DNA of 64,000 nt from Porphyromonas gingivalis ATCC 33277 (GCF_000010505.1 NC_010729.1:730501-794500), one strand, 5' to 3'. Positions 1 through 9,665 are shown, counted from the stretch's first letter. Made by a program: numbers and translations. Notes: generated by a model from the sequence alone, not told the origin.

Positions 1-10
1 AAATAAACGT

Positions 11-18
11 TACATTTG
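11..18 (+). promoter_or_regulatory. Probable -7 promoter box for pdxJ operon
   Basis: TACATTTG matches the Bacteroidota sigma-ABfr -7 consensus TAnnTTTG and lies 29 bases before the pdxJ start codon. The matching -33 element would fall outside the window, so only half of the promoter can be seen. Confidence 0.55.
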
Positions 19-47
19 CATGGTTCGCAAAATTAGTAATAATCAGA

Positions 48-764
48 ATGACAAGGCTAAGCGTAAACGTAAATAAGATAGCTACCCTCCGCAATGCACG
101 CGGAGGCAATGTCCCCGATGTCCTCCGAGTGGCTCTCGACTGTGAGCGGTTCGGTGCACAGGGGATTACCGTCCATCCGCGTCCCGACGAACGCCATATC
201 CGTCGGTCGGATGTGTACGACCTCAAAAAGGCACTGACCACAGAGTTCAACATAGAGGGCAATCCCGACGAGCGTTTCATCCGTCTGATCGAGGAAATCC
301 GTCCCGAGCAGGTGACCATGGTACCCGATGCTCCCGATGTCCTGACCTCCAATGCCGGATGGGATGTAGCCCGAAACTACGACCATCTCTGCCGTCTGGT
401 GGAGCAGTTCCATGCCTGGGGTATCAGGACTTCCATATTCATCGATACCGACTTGGACAATATCTCGTGGGCTGCCAAGACAGGTACAGACCGGATAGAG
501 CTTTACACCGAGCCGTATGCAGCCGCCTATCATAAGGACATGGCTGCTGCCGTACAGCCCTATGTCAAGGCTTCGGCACACGCTCATTCGCTCGGTCTCG
601 GTATCAATGCCGGACACGATTTGAATCTGGACAACCTCCGTTACTTTGCCGAACGACTGCCCTATTTGGACGAAGTTTCCATCGGCCATGCACTGATTGC
701 CGATGCTCTCTATTTGGGACTGGAGGAGACTATCAGACAATATCGAGACCAACTTGCGTTATAA
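48..764 (+). CDS. pdxJ: Pyridoxine 5'-phosphate synthase PdxJ
   Basis: Cytoplasmic TIM-barrel enzyme that condenses 3-amino-2-oxopropyl phosphate with deoxyxylulose 5-phosphate in the last ring-forming step of vitamin B6 synthesis. The 238-residue length is normal for the family. The N-terminal [15 protein letters not shown] block, the TVH motif (His43), the FNIEGN block with the expected catalytic Glu70, and the late GHDLNLDN phosphate/ring-binding block are all present. The ATG at 48 has no in-frame competitor. It is the first gene of a same-strand run with exbB, exbD and a tonB-like gene; pdxJ next to exbBD is a recurrent Bacteroidota arrangement. Confidence 0.96.
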   Translation: MTRLSVNVNKIATLRNARGGNVPDVLRVALDCERFGAQGITVHPRPDERHIRRSDVYDLKKALTTEFNIEGNPDERFIRLIEEIRPEQVTMVPDAPDVLTSNAGWDVARNYDHLCRLVEQFHAWGIRTSIFIDTDLDNISWAAKTGTDRIELYTEPYAAAYHKDMAAAVQPYVKASAHAHSLGLGINAGHDLNLDNLRYFAERLPYLDEVSIGHALIADALYLGLEETIRQYRDQLAL

Positions 765-801
765 ATAAAATTGAAACAGTAACAATCACATTGATAATCC
801 A

Positions 802-1536
802 ATGAATATTCCAAGCATTCCCTTTCTGCAAATTCCCGTTCAGTCGGCAGGGACTCCTATCGACTCCCTTGCTACCGTCAATACTCCCGTTACCACACCG
901 ACAGAAGCTACCCTGTCCATTATGGATCTGGCTCTCAAAGGCGGTTGGATCATGATCGTATTGGCTGCCCTTTCGCTCTTGGCCATCTACATATTCGTTC
1001 GCAAGGTGATGGAGATCAGGGCTGCCGGCAGAGAAGACAATTCGTTCATGGAGCGGATCAAGGATTATATCCACGAGGGTAAGATAGAATCGGCCATGCG
1101 TCTTTGTCAGGACAGGGCTACCCCTTCTGCCCGTATGATAGCCAAGGGGATCACCCGACTGGGACGACCGATGAACGACATACTGGTAGCCGTCGAGAAT
1201 ACCGGAAACATCGAAATTGGTAAGCTGGAAAAAGGACTGCCTATTATTGCTACCATTGCAGCCGGAGCACCTATGATCGGTTTCTTGGGTACCGTAACGG
1301 GTATGGTGCGTGCTTTCTTCGATATGGCCAATGCCGGTAACGGCGGGGTGGACGTAGCTCTCCTCTCGGGAGGTATATACGAAGCCTTGGTAACGACTGT
1401 AGGCGGTCTCGTTGTCGGTATCGTAACGCTTTTTGCCTACAACTATCTCGTAGCTCAGGTGGATAAGGTCGTCAATAAGATGGAAACCAAGACTCTTGAG
1501 TTTATGGATCTCCTTAACGAACCCATCAAAAAATGA
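802..1536 (+). CDS. exbB: ExbB/TolQ/MotA-family proton channel protein
   Basis: Inner-membrane proton-channel subunit that with ExbD energises TonB for outer-membrane receptor transport. It has 244 residues and three predicted membrane segments, at about 48-67, 147-168 and 190-215, separated by a cytoplasmic loop. The conserved GFLGTVTGM motif at the start of the second segment is typical of ExbB/TolQ. The stop codon overlaps the exbD start (ATGA), so the two are translationally coupled. The two TonB-dependent receptors in this window are possible clients, though the cell probably has further TonB sets elsewhere. Confidence 0.92.
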   Translation: MNIPSIPFLQIPVQSAGTPIDSLATVNTPVTTPTEATLSIMDLALKGGWIMIVLAALSLLAIYIFVRKVMEIRAAGREDNSFMERIKDYIHEGKIESAMRLCQDRATPSARMIAKGITRLGRPMNDILVAVENTGNIEIGKLEKGLPIIATIAAGAPMIGFLGTVTGMVRAFFDMANAGNGGVDVALLSGGIYEALVTTVGGLVVGIVTLFAYNYLVAQVDKVVNKMETKTLEFMDLLNEPIKK

Positions 1537-1952
1537 GTCTGAAACGTAAAACCAAGGTCACAGAGGTTTTTAGCATGGCTTCTATGACCGACGTGATTTT
1601 CCTGCTGCTCATCTTCTTCATGGTGACCAGTACGCTCATCGTACCCAATGCGCTACGCGTATCTCTTCCCTCTGCCAATAAACAGCCTGCCCCCGAAGCT
1701 CCTTTGGCGCGGATCACCATTTCAGAAGATATGCGCTATTTCGCCGCTTTCGGTCAGGACAAAGGGCATGAGGTCGCTTTCGAGGAGATACTTCCCCTCT
1801 TGCTTCAGGAGCAAAGTCGCAATCCCGAAATGTACGTAGCCATATATGCCGATGAGAATGTCCCGTATCGTGAGATCGTGAAGGTGTTGAGTATGGCCGG
1901 GGAGAACAAGATGAAGGTGGTGTTGGCCACCAAAGCCCAAAGTAAAAAGTAA
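1533..1952 (+). CDS. exbD: ExbD/TolR-family energy-transducing protein
   Basis: Partner of ExbB with one membrane anchor and a periplasmic domain. It has 139 residues: a short basic cytoplasmic tail, one membrane helix at about 20-37 and a periplasmic ExbD/TolR domain. Asp20 in MTDVIFLLLIFF sits where the essential proton-carrying Asp lies in ExbD. It overlaps exbB by four bases and ends 4 bases before the next start, so the three genes are clearly one unit. Length and layout are normal for the family. Confidence 0.93.
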   Translation: MSLKRKTKVTEVFSMASMTDVIFLLLIFFMVTSTLIVPNALRVSLPSANKQPAPEAPLARITISEDMRYFAAFGQDKGHEVAFEEILPLLLQEQSRNPEMYVAIYADENVPYREIVKVLSMAGENKMKVVLATKAQSKK

Positions 1953-1956
1953 GTTC

Positions 1957-2784
1957 ATGCAACAAGAGAAAGTCAAACGCAATGCCGTTGCCATAGCCGT
2001 ATCGGTGGGGGCACATGTCGCACTGATCGCCCTCTTGTTCGTGCTGCATCTTCGTGCCGCTCCGCGCGAAGAACCGGAAGAACTGATACTCGTCAATTTC
2101 GGAATCACGGAGCTTTCGTCCGGAGCTTTCGAGCCGGCACCACAGGAAACGGCATCCAATCCCGATGTACAAACGGAACAAACTCCAACGCAAAAACAGC
2201 CCGTAGTCAAAAAGCAGCAGGCACCGGCCGAATCTGATCTGCGTCAGGACGTAGAGCCGGCACCTCACTTGGCCAAAGCCGAAAAGGCCCGTCAAGAGGC
2301 TGAAATGAAACGCAAGCGTGAAGCCGAAGAGGCTCGCAAACGGGCAGAGGCTGCGGCGGAAGCCGAGCGCAAGCGCAAGGCCGAAGCAGGCAAGGCCATC
2401 AATAATAATGTGGCTGGAGCATTCGGACGGGGCGCCGAGCAAGGCAATACGCAAGGTTCGGGCACGCAAGCCAATGGCAATCAGGGCAATCCCGGAGGTA
2501 GCGGTTCTTCGTACTCGCTTACCGGCCGTACTATCGTGGGCAATGGCGGCTATCCGGAAAAGCCTCGCTACAGCAAACCGATTCGAGGAACGGTACGAGT
2601 AAACATCGTAGTAAACAATGCCGGACGTGTGACCGATGCTTCCATCCGTCTGCGCGGTACCAATATCACGGATGCTGCCGCCCAGCGAGCAGCTATAGAA
2701 GCGGCCAAGACTACTCGCTTCAATGCCATAGCGGGTGGTGGAGATCAGGAGGGAGTGATCACCTATCATTTCGACATCAAGTAA
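1957..2784 (+). CDS. TonB/TolA-like energy-transducing protein
   Basis: Periplasm-spanning protein expected to pass ExbBD energy to outer-membrane receptors. It has 275 residues: one N-terminal membrane helix at about 10-31, a proline/glutamine linker, a strongly charged Ala-Glu-Lys-Arg helical stretch at about 105-148 that resembles TolA, a Gly/Asn/Gln-rich flexible segment, and a C-terminal TonB-type domain from about 195 containing IRGTVRVNIVVNNAGRVTDA. The TolA-like middle leaves open a Tol-Pal rather than a TonB role. The adjacent exbB and exbD genes do not decide between them. Confidence 0.85.
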   Translation: MQQEKVKRNAVAIAVSVGAHVALIALLFVLHLRAAPREEPEELILVNFGITELSSGAFEPAPQETASNPDVQTEQTPTQKQPVVKKQQAPAESDLRQDVEPAPHLAKAEKARQEAEMKRKREAEEARKRAEAAAEAERKRKAEAGKAINNNVAGAFGRGAEQGNTQGSGTQANGNQGNPGGSGSSYSLTGRTIVGNGGYPEKPRYSKPIRGTVRVNIVVNNAGRVTDASIRLRGTNITDAAAQRAAIEAAKTTRFNAIAGGGDQEGVITYHFDIK

Positions 2785-2798
2785 AAAACATAAGGAAT

Positions 2799-3344
2799 AT
2801 GAAAAAGACAGCATTAGTATTTCTGGCTCCCGGTTTCGAAGAGACCGAAGCCGTAGGCACGCTCGATATTCTTCGTCGGGGAGGTGTAGTCGCCGAATTT
2901 GTTTCCATTACGGATTCGCTCTATGTAGAGGGAGCCAACGGGATCACCGTCAAAGCCGATCGCCTGATGACCGATTTGCCGGCAGTGGATGCTTTGGTTT
3001 TGCCGGGAGGACTCCCCGGAGCAGATAATCTGAACAGCTGTGAACCTCTTCGCCGGCTTCTAAGCGAGCATTATGCCGCGCAAAAGCTTGTGGCTGCTAT
3101 CTGTGCTGCTCCTCTGGTATTCGGTGGTTTGGGTTTTGTCTGTGGCAGAAAAGCTACTTGCTATCCGGGCTTTGAATCCAAACTCGAAGGAGCCGATTAT
3201 ACGGGTGAAGCTGCCACACGTGACGGACATGTTATTACAGGCAAAGGCCCTGCCTGCGTCTTTGCATTTGCCATAGAAGTGGTTCGTTACCTCTGCGGTG
3301 ATCAGGTAGCCGATGAGATCGCTACCGGTACACTCTTCAGATAA
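2799..3344 (+). CDS. DJ-1/ThiJ/PfpI family protein (YajL-like)
   Basis: Small cytoplasmic flavodoxin-like protein of 181 residues in the DJ-1 superfamily, whose members act as glyoxalases, deglycases, chaperones or redox sensors. The PGFEETEA motif carries the conserved Glu, and AAICAAP places the reactive nucleophile-elbow Cys at 102. The substrate cannot be told from sequence. It begins 14 bases after the tonB-like gene and ends just before a strong terminator, so it is the last gene of the pdxJ-exbB-exbD-tonB run. Confidence 0.9.
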   Translation: MKKTALVFLAPGFEETEAVGTLDILRRGGVVAEFVSITDSLYVEGANGITVKADRLMTDLPAVDALVLPGGLPGADNLNSCEPLRRLLSEHYAAQKLVAAICAAPLVFGGLGFVCGRKATCYPGFESKLEGADYTGEAATRDGHVITGKGPACVFAFAIEVVRYLCGDQVADEIATGTLFR

Positions 3345-3365
3345 TTCGAATATCCTATACCGCAC

Positions 3366-3411
3366 AAAAAGAAAGTGTCCCGGACTGCAAGGTTCGGGAC
3401 ACTTTCTTTTT
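3366..3411. terminator. Bidirectional intrinsic terminator
   Basis: A near-perfect inverted repeat (AAAGTGTCCCG and CGGGACACTTT around a 12-base loop) is flanked by A5 on the left and T5 on the right. It sits between the converging DJ-1 gene (+) and prmA (-) and can stop transcription from either side. Confidence 0.9.
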
Positions 3412-3443
3412 AGGCTCCTATGCTTCTCGAAGCACTCGCTCCT

Positions 3444-4316
3444 TTATCTTTTAGGAGGGTCGGGGGTAAACCGCAGTGCAGCCCAGTTGTTACGTGAGCG
3501 TGTTTCCGAAAGAGTCAGACCTAGTATTTCGGCACATTCTGTAAGGATCGGTATATCCTCCGTATAGAAACCGCTTAACAGCAGGGTGCCGCCATTACCG
3601 AGTCGGGATCTGTATGCAGACATATCGTTCAGCAGAATATTACGGTTGATGTTTGCGATAATCAGATCGAATATCGGACAGTCGGCAAGAAGAGATGCGT
3701 CACCTATACGAACATCAATATCCCGAATATCATTGAGAGCTGCATTCTCGCTCGTGTTGCGTATGCACCAGTCGTCTATGTCTATGGCTGTGACAGAAGA
3801 GGCTCCCAGCTTGCGAGCTAAGATGGCAAGGATTCCCGTACCGCAACCCATGTCCAGAACTCTCAAGCCTCGCAAATCCATATCGAGAAGATAGCTCATC
3901 ATCAGCGAAGTGGTCTCATGGTGTCCTGTCCCAAAGGCCATTCGAGGAGAAATAATCAGTTCGAGCGGTATATCCGGATCGGTCGGATGGAAAGGTGCTC
4001 TTACGAGGCATTTGTCTTCGATCCGAATGGGGCGGAAGAAGTTCTTTTCCCACTGTTCGTTCCAGTTGATATCCGGTTGGATCTCGGATGAGTATTGCCA
4101 CAGAAGCCCCGGCAGTGGAAACTGCTCCAATAGCGTAGGAATGTCGGATGCTATATCGGTGGAGACAGGGATATAAGCACGAAGGCAAGTCTCGTTTTGC
4201 TCGAAACTCTCGAATCCTATTTCGGCAAGTTCGGCACTAAGCAGGTCGTATGCCGTCTCCAAAGTCAGTTCATCCGGACGGTGTGTGAGTTCGAATGTGT
4301 ATGCGATGTATTTCAT
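3444..4316 (-). CDS. prmA: Ribosomal protein L11 methyltransferase PrmA
   Basis: SAM-dependent enzyme that methylates ribosomal protein L11. From the ATG at 4316 it has 290 residues. The SAM-binding motif VLDMGCGTGILAILA, the upstream AFGTGHHETT block and a NINRNIL substrate-site motif mark the family. The reading frame stays open upstream to 4427, but the chosen start overlaps the stop of the MATE gene by four bases and gives the usual N terminus MKYIAYTFEL. It is the last gene of a tightly packed minus-strand set. Confidence 0.93.
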   Translation of the reverse strand: MKYIAYTFELTHRPDELTLETAYDLLSAELAEIGFESFEQNETCLRAYIPVSTDIASDIPTLLEQFPLPGLLWQYSSEIQPDINWNEQWEKNFFRPIRIEDKCLVRAPFHPTDPDIPLELIISPRMAFGTGHHETTSLMMSYLLDMDLRGLRVLDMGCGTGILAILARKLGASSVTAIDIDDWCIRNTSENAALNDIRDIDVRIGDASLLADCPIFDLIIANINRNILLNDMSAYRSRLGNGGTLLLSGFYTEDIPILTECAEILGLTLSETRSRNNWAALRFTPDPPKR

Positions 4317-5677
4317 TGCGAAGAGGGTAGAAGTTGGCTGTGTAGTTTGATACGTCTGTTGAGATAGGGCAGTCCACACACGATGGCCAAGCCTTTGAGC
4401 ATGGATGAGAGGCTGATCGCCCACCATACGGATTCCGGTCCGAAGCCCATACCGATAAGCAGCAGAGCCAGCGGAATCCGCAGGAGGTTCCCCCCGATAC
4501 TGATAACGGCCGGGAAAACCGTCCGTGCCGTCCCGTAGAACAGGCCTTGAGTGGCTATTTCCAGCATCATCAGTAGCTGGGAATAGCCACTGATGCGCAG
4601 ATAAATACCTCCCGACAGATAGGCTTCTTTTTCCGGTACCACGAGTCGGAAGACTTCATTACCGAAGAAAACGAAAAGCACTGTGCCGAGAATACCGAAA
4701 ATGGAGCAGTAGAGTAGGGTATAACGGTAGGCAGAAAATATACGTTTGCCCTGACGGGCAGCGTAATTATGAGCCACGAAAGTAGCCAGTGCCGTACTGA
4801 ATCCTTGCGAAGTGTTCCAAGTGATGGCTTCCAGTTGTCCGCCTGTTGTCAGCGTTGCCACTCCGATATGTCCTCCTTGCTGCGAAGCCAGACGGCCAAG
4901 CATCATATTGATGATGGCGAAGAGGGAGTTGAGAGCAGCTACAGGCAGGCCGATACGCAAGATGCGACCGCTATGTATATTGTCCGGTCGGACGAAGAAC
5001 GGGAAGCAATCCAACAGCTTATCCTGCCGTCTGAGCCTGTAAAAGAATAGAACGAATACGAATACCTGAGCGATCAGCGTGGCTATGGCCGCTCCGATCG
5101 TCCCCCATCCCAAACCGAATATCAGCAAGGGATCCAGAATCATATTGAGTACCAACCCCGTGCTACTGACCTTGAAGGGTATGGAGCTGAGTCCGGCTCC
5201 GTTGTAGATACCGCTGAATGCGGTGGCTGCAAAGGTGAAAGGCAGGCCGCATGCCACTATGCGCAGGTAGGTAAGAGCCAAAGCGTGTACATCGTCCTCC
5301 AAATGGTATATACCGAGGAAAAGGTGTGGGAAAAGGAAAAACAAAAGAGCGATGACGGAGGAGATCAGTAGGGACATCGAAACGTTGTGCGAAGCGTATC
5401 GTCGTGCTTCCTCGATGGCCCCCTTGCCGAGGCTGTGGCCTATCGTCACCTCACTGCCGGTCTTATTGATTGATGATATGGAACTGGAGAGCCACGTCAG
5501 TACCGCCACAATACCTACGGCTGCCACGGACTTGCTACCCAACCGGCCTAACCAGGCCATATCGGTAAAGCTATAGGCCATCTGCACGAAGGAAGTACCC
5601 ATGATGGGCAGAGCCAGTCGGAGCAGACGTCCTTTTATTTCCCCTTCTGTGAGGTTTTGCAGTCGGATACTACCCAT
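4313..5677 (-). CDS. MATE-family multidrug/cation exporter
   Basis: Inner-membrane antiporter of the multidrug and toxic compound extrusion family, with 454 residues and about twelve hydrophobic segments in the expected two-bundle pattern. The N terminus (LRLALPIMGTSFVQMAYSFT) followed by DMAWLGRLGSKSVAAVG is the usual MATE helix-1/helix-2 region. It overlaps thiL by eight bases at its start and prmA by four at its end, so it is co-transcribed with housekeeping genes. The substrate and whether sodium or protons drive it cannot be told from this. Confidence 0.92.
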   Translation of the reverse strand: MGSIRLQNLTEGEIKGRLLRLALPIMGTSFVQMAYSFTDMAWLGRLGSKSVAAVGIVAVLTWLSSSISSINKTGSEVTIGHSLGKGAIEEARRYASHNVSMSLLISSVIALLFFLFPHLFLGIYHLEDDVHALALTYLRIVACGLPFTFAATAFSGIYNGAGLSSIPFKVSSTGLVLNMILDPLLIFGLGWGTIGAAIATLIAQVFVFVLFFYRLRRQDKLLDCFPFFVRPDNIHSGRILRIGLPVAALNSLFAIINMMLGRLASQQGGHIGVATLTTGGQLEAITWNTSQGFSTALATFVAHNYAARQGKRIFSAYRYTLLYCSIFGILGTVLFVFFGNEVFRLVVPEKEAYLSGGIYLRISGYSQLLMMLEIATQGLFYGTARTVFPAVISIGGNLLRIPLALLLIGMGFGPESVWWAISLSSMLKGLAIVCGLPYLNRRIKLHSQLLPSSQ

Positions 5678-6710
5678 TCAGAGCCTTTGCTGCATTCCAT
5701 CCTTGCGCTACCAAGGTAATCTCCGTTCCGTCTCGTGCCACGAGGAGGTGACCGTCGGCCTCTTCTGTAATATGGCCGATCAGGTGGATGCCCTCTATTC
5801 GCTGAATATCATCGAGACGGGTGAGAGGTACGGTAAACAACAATTCGTAGTCTTCACCCCCGTTCAGAGCGGCTGTGGAGAGATTCATATTGAACTCTTC
5901 CGCCATGGCTGCCGTCTGGTAGTCGATAGGCAATTTGTCGTCATATATACGGATGCCGACCTTTCCGGCATGCGCTATATGGAGGAGTTCGGACGATAGC
6001 CCGTCCGAAATGTCCATCATGGCAGTCGGTTTGATGCCGGCCGAGCGCAACTTCTCCACAATGTCTTTGCGCGCTTCCGGTTTCAGCTGTCTTTCGAGTA
6101 TGTACTCATGACCGGCGAAATCCGGTGCAAAGTCTTTTTCTCCCTGATAGACCGCTTTCTCACGCTCCAGTAGCTGGAGTCCCATATAGGCTGCGCCGAG
6201 GTCTCCGCTCACGCAGATCAGATCGGTCGGTTTGGCTCCACTGCGATATACTATTTCCTCTTCTCGTGCCTCCCCGATGCAGGTCAGGCTCAGACACAAT
6301 CCGGTGAGCGAAGCCGAAGTATCGCCTCCTACGAGGTCTACGCCGTAGACATCGCAGGCCGTGAGGATACCCTGATAGATCTGTTCGATATCCTCTACCG
6401 AGAATCGTGCCGATACACCTATGGAAACCGTCAGCTGCCGTGGTGTCCCGTTCATGGCATATATGTCGGAGAAGTTTACGATTGCACTCTTGTATCCCAA
6501 ATGTTTGAGAGGGGTATAAGTGAGGTCGAAGTGGATTCCTTCGAGGAGCATATCGGTAGTGACAAGTGCTTTCATGCCTTCATCGAATGAGATGACGGCA
6601 GCATCGTCCCCTATGCCTTTGAGGGTACCGGGGTTTTTCAGCCGGACACAATCGGTGAGGTGCCGGATGAGTCCGAACTCACCCAGAGAAGATATTTCGG
6701 TACGTTTCAT
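5670..6710 (-). CDS. thiL: Thiamine-monophosphate kinase ThiL
   Basis: Cytoplasmic kinase that phosphorylates thiamine monophosphate to thiamine diphosphate. It has 346 residues, normal to slightly long for the family. Visible motifs are GIGDDAAVI, TTDMLLEGIHFD, VGGDTSASL, MMDISDGLSSEL and the diagnostic GGEDYELLF. It begins six bases before the lpxK stop in the minus direction and overlaps the MATE gene, so it sits inside an operon-like run. Confidence 0.95.
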   Translation of the reverse strand: MKRTEISSLGEFGLIRHLTDCVRLKNPGTLKGIGDDAAVISFDEGMKALVTTDMLLEGIHFDLTYTPLKHLGYKSAIVNFSDIYAMNGTPRQLTVSIGVSARFSVEDIEQIYQGILTACDVYGVDLVGGDTSASLTGLCLSLTCIGEAREEEIVYRSGAKPTDLICVSGDLGAAYMGLQLLEREKAVYQGEKDFAPDFAGHEYILERQLKPEARKDIVEKLRSAGIKPTAMMDISDGLSSELLHIAHAGKVGIRIYDDKLPIDYQTAAMAEEFNMNLSTAALNGGEDYELLFTVPLTRLDDIQRIEGIHLIGHITEEADGHLLVARDGTEITLVAQGWNAAKALNG

Positions 6711-6715
6711 TACGC

Positions 6716-7789
6716 TTATTTTTTGTGTTGAATGACTCCCAGTAGCCTATCGACAAATACTTTTTCCTGATCGAACATCAGTTTTACTTCCACCGGCAGG
6801 TAATAAAATCTTTCCTGCATCTCTTGCGGAAAAGAAGATTGTCGTAGGGCCAGTCGCATGGCATCTTTCTCGGTACATACCACTATGGCATTGGCGTCTT
6901 TCCGATGCAGTTCGTGCCAATCTTGGATGAGCAAACAGACCTCTCTGTCGGTAAACTCATGATGATCCGGATAGATGCGATCCGTTCCGGAGGGGAATCG
7001 GGTGCGTATTTCTCGGAAGAACAGTTTCGGACTTGCTATTCCGGCGATAGCCAGCGCAGAGCGTACTTCTGCCGAAGGAGACTGATCGGAAAACAAAGGC
7101 TTCAGTCCTTGTCCGTACATGAATTTGGAGAAGAACAGCTTCTGATGCGGGTATAAGGCCAAGTCGCGTTTGGCTGCTCTAAGATCTATGGGAGCAAGAT
7201 CATCGGGGCATTTGGTCAGGATTACCATATCGGCACGCTGTATAGAGCCGGCAGGTTCTCTCAGACGACCGGCCGGAAGCAGATAGTCTTTGGTCAGAAT
7301 ACGGTTGTAGTCTGTGAGTACTATGTTCAGGTCTGCTTTCACCTTACGGTGTTGGAAGCCATCGTCCAGAACGATGAGCTGTGGCCTTTGCTCTTCTGCC
7401 AGATCGCATAGATAGCCGATGGCTCTGCTCCGGTCAGCATCTACGATGACGGTCAGGTCCGGATATTTTCGTTTGATCTGACGAGGTTCGTCTCCTATAT
7501 CCCATGCAGTCGATCCTTCGGTTGCAACGATCATCCCTTTGGTTTTCCGCTTATAGCCGCGACTAACCACCGCTATGCGATAGCGTGGATGCAGGAGCCG
7601 AATCAGGTATTCTACGTGGGGTGTCTTACCGGTGCCGCCGATGGTGATATTGCCTACACAGACGATAGGGATGTCGAAAGAGTTCGAAATCAGGACGTTC
7701 TTGTCGAAGAGGTAGTTGCGCAACCTCACGCCCACCCCGTAGAGGGCGGAAAGCGGTTTGAGCCACTTGTTGATACGAGGCGCATCCAT
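6716..7789 (-). CDS. lpxK: Tetraacyldisaccharide 4'-kinase LpxK
   Basis: Inner-membrane-associated kinase that adds the 4'-phosphate to the lipid A precursor (lipid IVA formation). It has 357 residues. An N-terminal hydrophobic/amphipathic region (LKPLSALYGVGVRLRNYLFD) precedes the P-loop GNITIGGTGKTPHVEYL, followed by VSRGYKRKTKG and the LDDGFQHRKV motif with the catalytic Asp, all typical of LpxK. It lies 29 bases downstream of sppA and 5 upstream of thiL in the transcription direction. Confidence 0.95.
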   Translation of the reverse strand: MDAPRINKWLKPLSALYGVGVRLRNYLFDKNVLISNSFDIPIVCVGNITIGGTGKTPHVEYLIRLLHPRYRIAVVSRGYKRKTKGMIVATEGSTAWDIGDEPRQIKRKYPDLTVIVDADRSRAIGYLCDLAEEQRPQLIVLDDGFQHRKVKADLNIVLTDYNRILTKDYLLPAGRLREPAGSIQRADMVILTKCPDDLAPIDLRAAKRDLALYPHQKLFFSKFMYGQGLKPLFSDQSPSAEVRSALAIAGIASPKLFFREIRTRFPSGTDRIYPDHHEFTDREVCLLIQDWHELHRKDANAIVVCTEKDAMRLALRQSSFPQEMQERFYYLPVEVKLMFDQEKVFVDRLLGVIQHKK

Positions 7790-7818
7790 CTCTTCGGCAA
7801 TTACGGTTGTCTCATTTA

Positions 7819-9606
7819 TCAGTACGGCATGAAGTAATAGGGGAGACGTGCCTGTATGCCCGAAGGACGGGTCGGCATGGAGCGGAGTTCGCGCAGAACT
7901 TCTATTTCCGGATCGGAGAGAATGATACTCAGGATGGCAGACTTCATATCCGCTGCTGATGAGGAGAGCAGCTCTTCGAAGAAGTTGCGCTTGGTCTTGC
8001 CATACTCTATGCTGTAGTTGCCACCGAGCTGAGCCAGCTTCGCAGCCCGTTTGATAGCTGTGTCCAAACCTCCAAGCTCATCCACCAAACCGAGTGCAAG
8101 AGCTTTGTCGCCGAGCCATACACGGCCTTGAGCGATGCTGTCGATCTGCGCCTTGGTGCGGTTGCGGCCTTCCGATACGCGAGTGAGGAAGAGGTCGTAG
8201 CCCTGCTCTATGTAGCGTTGGATGAGAGCACGATCTTCGACCGTCATCGGAGCGAAGGTGTTGCCCAAGTCTGCATACTTGGATGTCTGTACGACGTCCA
8301 TATTCACTCCTATCTTCTTGGCTACGCCCGCGAAGTTCGGGAACATGCCGAATATGCCGATGGAGCCGGTCAGAGTCGTATGCTCTGCCACGATACTGTT
8401 GGCTGCGCAGGCTATGTAGTATCCGCCCGAGGCTGCTACGTCGCCCATGGAGACCACGATAGGCTTTTTGGCCTTGAGATCGGCTACCTGCTTCCATATC
8501 TGTTCGGAAGTGAAAGCACTACCTCCCGGAGAATTGACACGAAGTACTACGGCTTTGATATCATCGTCATCGGCTGCTGCCTTGATTTCTTTGGCGAGTT
8601 CTTGTGTGATGGAGCTACCGTCAGTGTCGAACGGCTTCTTTATTATTTCTTCCGTTATTTCACCTTCGGCAAAGAGAACGGCGATCCGACTGCCTTTCGT
8701 TTTGTTCATCGGGCCATTGGCCAGAACCTGAGAAAGCGAAACGAACCGAAGCTCATCTTTCTCTCCGCGTTGGGACATCTTTTTGAGTTCTTTCTCCACA
8801 TCGGTACGGTAAGCCAGCTCATCCACGAGCTTCATCTCCACCGCTTTCTCAGCAAGACCGAACATTTCGCCTTTGTCGGCAAACATTTTCACGGAATCCA
8901 TTGCCGTCTTGCGCGACTCTGCAATATCGGATGTGATCTTGTCCCAAAGCCCGTTTATGTATGTGGTGATTTGTTCGCGATTGGCATCGCTCATCCCGTT
9001 GAGCATGAATGGCTCTACGGCTGCCTTGTAGGTGCCTACCTTGAAGATCTCCATCTTCACGCCGAATTTGTCGAGGGCATCTTTGTAGAACATTGTTTGG
9101 GTCGCAATCCCGATAAGCCCCAACATTCCTTTCGGATTGAGGTAGAGTTTGTCTGCAATACTGGCGAGGTAGTAACCCTTTTGGGTGTATCTGTCGGCAT
9201 AGGATACGACGAACTTGCCCGACATCTTGAAATCCTGCAACGCGCGACGCAATTCCTCTGCCGATGCCATACCGACGGAAAGGTTGTCCAGATCGAGGAA
9301 GATACCGGTTATGTTGGGATTATTTTTGGCTTGGCCGATGGCTTCGACTGCCTGTGAGAGCGATACGGACTCGTCTTTGCCTGTGAGCATGCTCCAGGGA
9401 TTGGCCGATACGATCTCAGGGAAAGAAGAATTGTCTATATGTAGGATGGAGTTTGCTTCGATCTTCGGAATGGTTCCTCCCGTTGCCTTGGAGGCAATAC
9501 CGGCTACGATGCCGAAAAAGATAAATAGAAAGATACAGAACAAGATGATTCCTGCCGTTATAACCCCGAGGATCGAGGCGAAAAACATTTTGAAAAATTC
9601 TTTCAT
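7819..9606 (-). CDS. sppA: Signal peptide peptidase SppA, 67K type
   Basis: Membrane-bound serine protease (family S49) that degrades cleaved signal peptides. The 595-residue length fits the long, tandem-domain form. There is a membrane anchor at about 10-37, an N-terminal S49 domain with the general-base Lys194 in KVGTYKAAVEPF, and a C-terminal S49 domain with the nucleophile Ser393 in GDVAASGGYYIA. Both catalytic residues sit where the E. coli enzyme has them. It is the first gene of the sppA-lpxK-thiL-MATE-prmA run. Confidence 0.95.
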   Translation of the reverse strand: MKEFFKMFFASILGVITAGIILFCIFLFIFFGIVAGIASKATGGTIPKIEANSILHIDNSSFPEIVSANPWSMLTGKDESVSLSQAVEAIGQAKNNPNITGIFLDLDNLSVGMASAEELRRALQDFKMSGKFVVSYADRYTQKGYYLASIADKLYLNPKGMLGLIGIATQTMFYKDALDKFGVKMEIFKVGTYKAAVEPFMLNGMSDANREQITTYINGLWDKITSDIAESRKTAMDSVKMFADKGEMFGLAEKAVEMKLVDELAYRTDVEKELKKMSQRGEKDELRFVSLSQVLANGPMNKTKGSRIAVLFAEGEITEEIIKKPFDTDGSSITQELAKEIKAAADDDDIKAVVLRVNSPGGSAFTSEQIWKQVADLKAKKPIVVSMGDVAASGGYYIACAANSIVAEHTTLTGSIGIFGMFPNFAGVAKKIGVNMDVVQTSKYADLGNTFAPMTVEDRALIQRYIEQGYDLFLTRVSEGRNRTKAQIDSIAQGRVWLGDKALALGLVDELGGLDTAIKRAAKLAQLGGNYSIEYGKTKRNFFEELLSSSAADMKSAILSIILSDPEIEVLRELRSMPTRPSGIQARLPYYFMPY

Positions 9607-9657
9607 TTCAGATTTGCTATTTGTTTCTGTGCTTTATTGTTTTTAATGTCACTATTG

Positions 9658-9665
9658 CAAAGGTA
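9658..9665 (-). promoter_or_regulatory. Probable -7 promoter box for sppA
   Basis: On the minus strand this reads TACCTTTG, a match to TAnnTTTG, leaving a leader of about 50 bases before the sppA ATG. No clear -33 TTG-type element is visible at the usual spacing. Confidence 0.5.

Noticed and set aside
8128-9357. Plus-strand open frame of 409 codons opposite sppA
   Set aside because: sppA has both catalytic residues and the right length; the opposite frame lacks family features.
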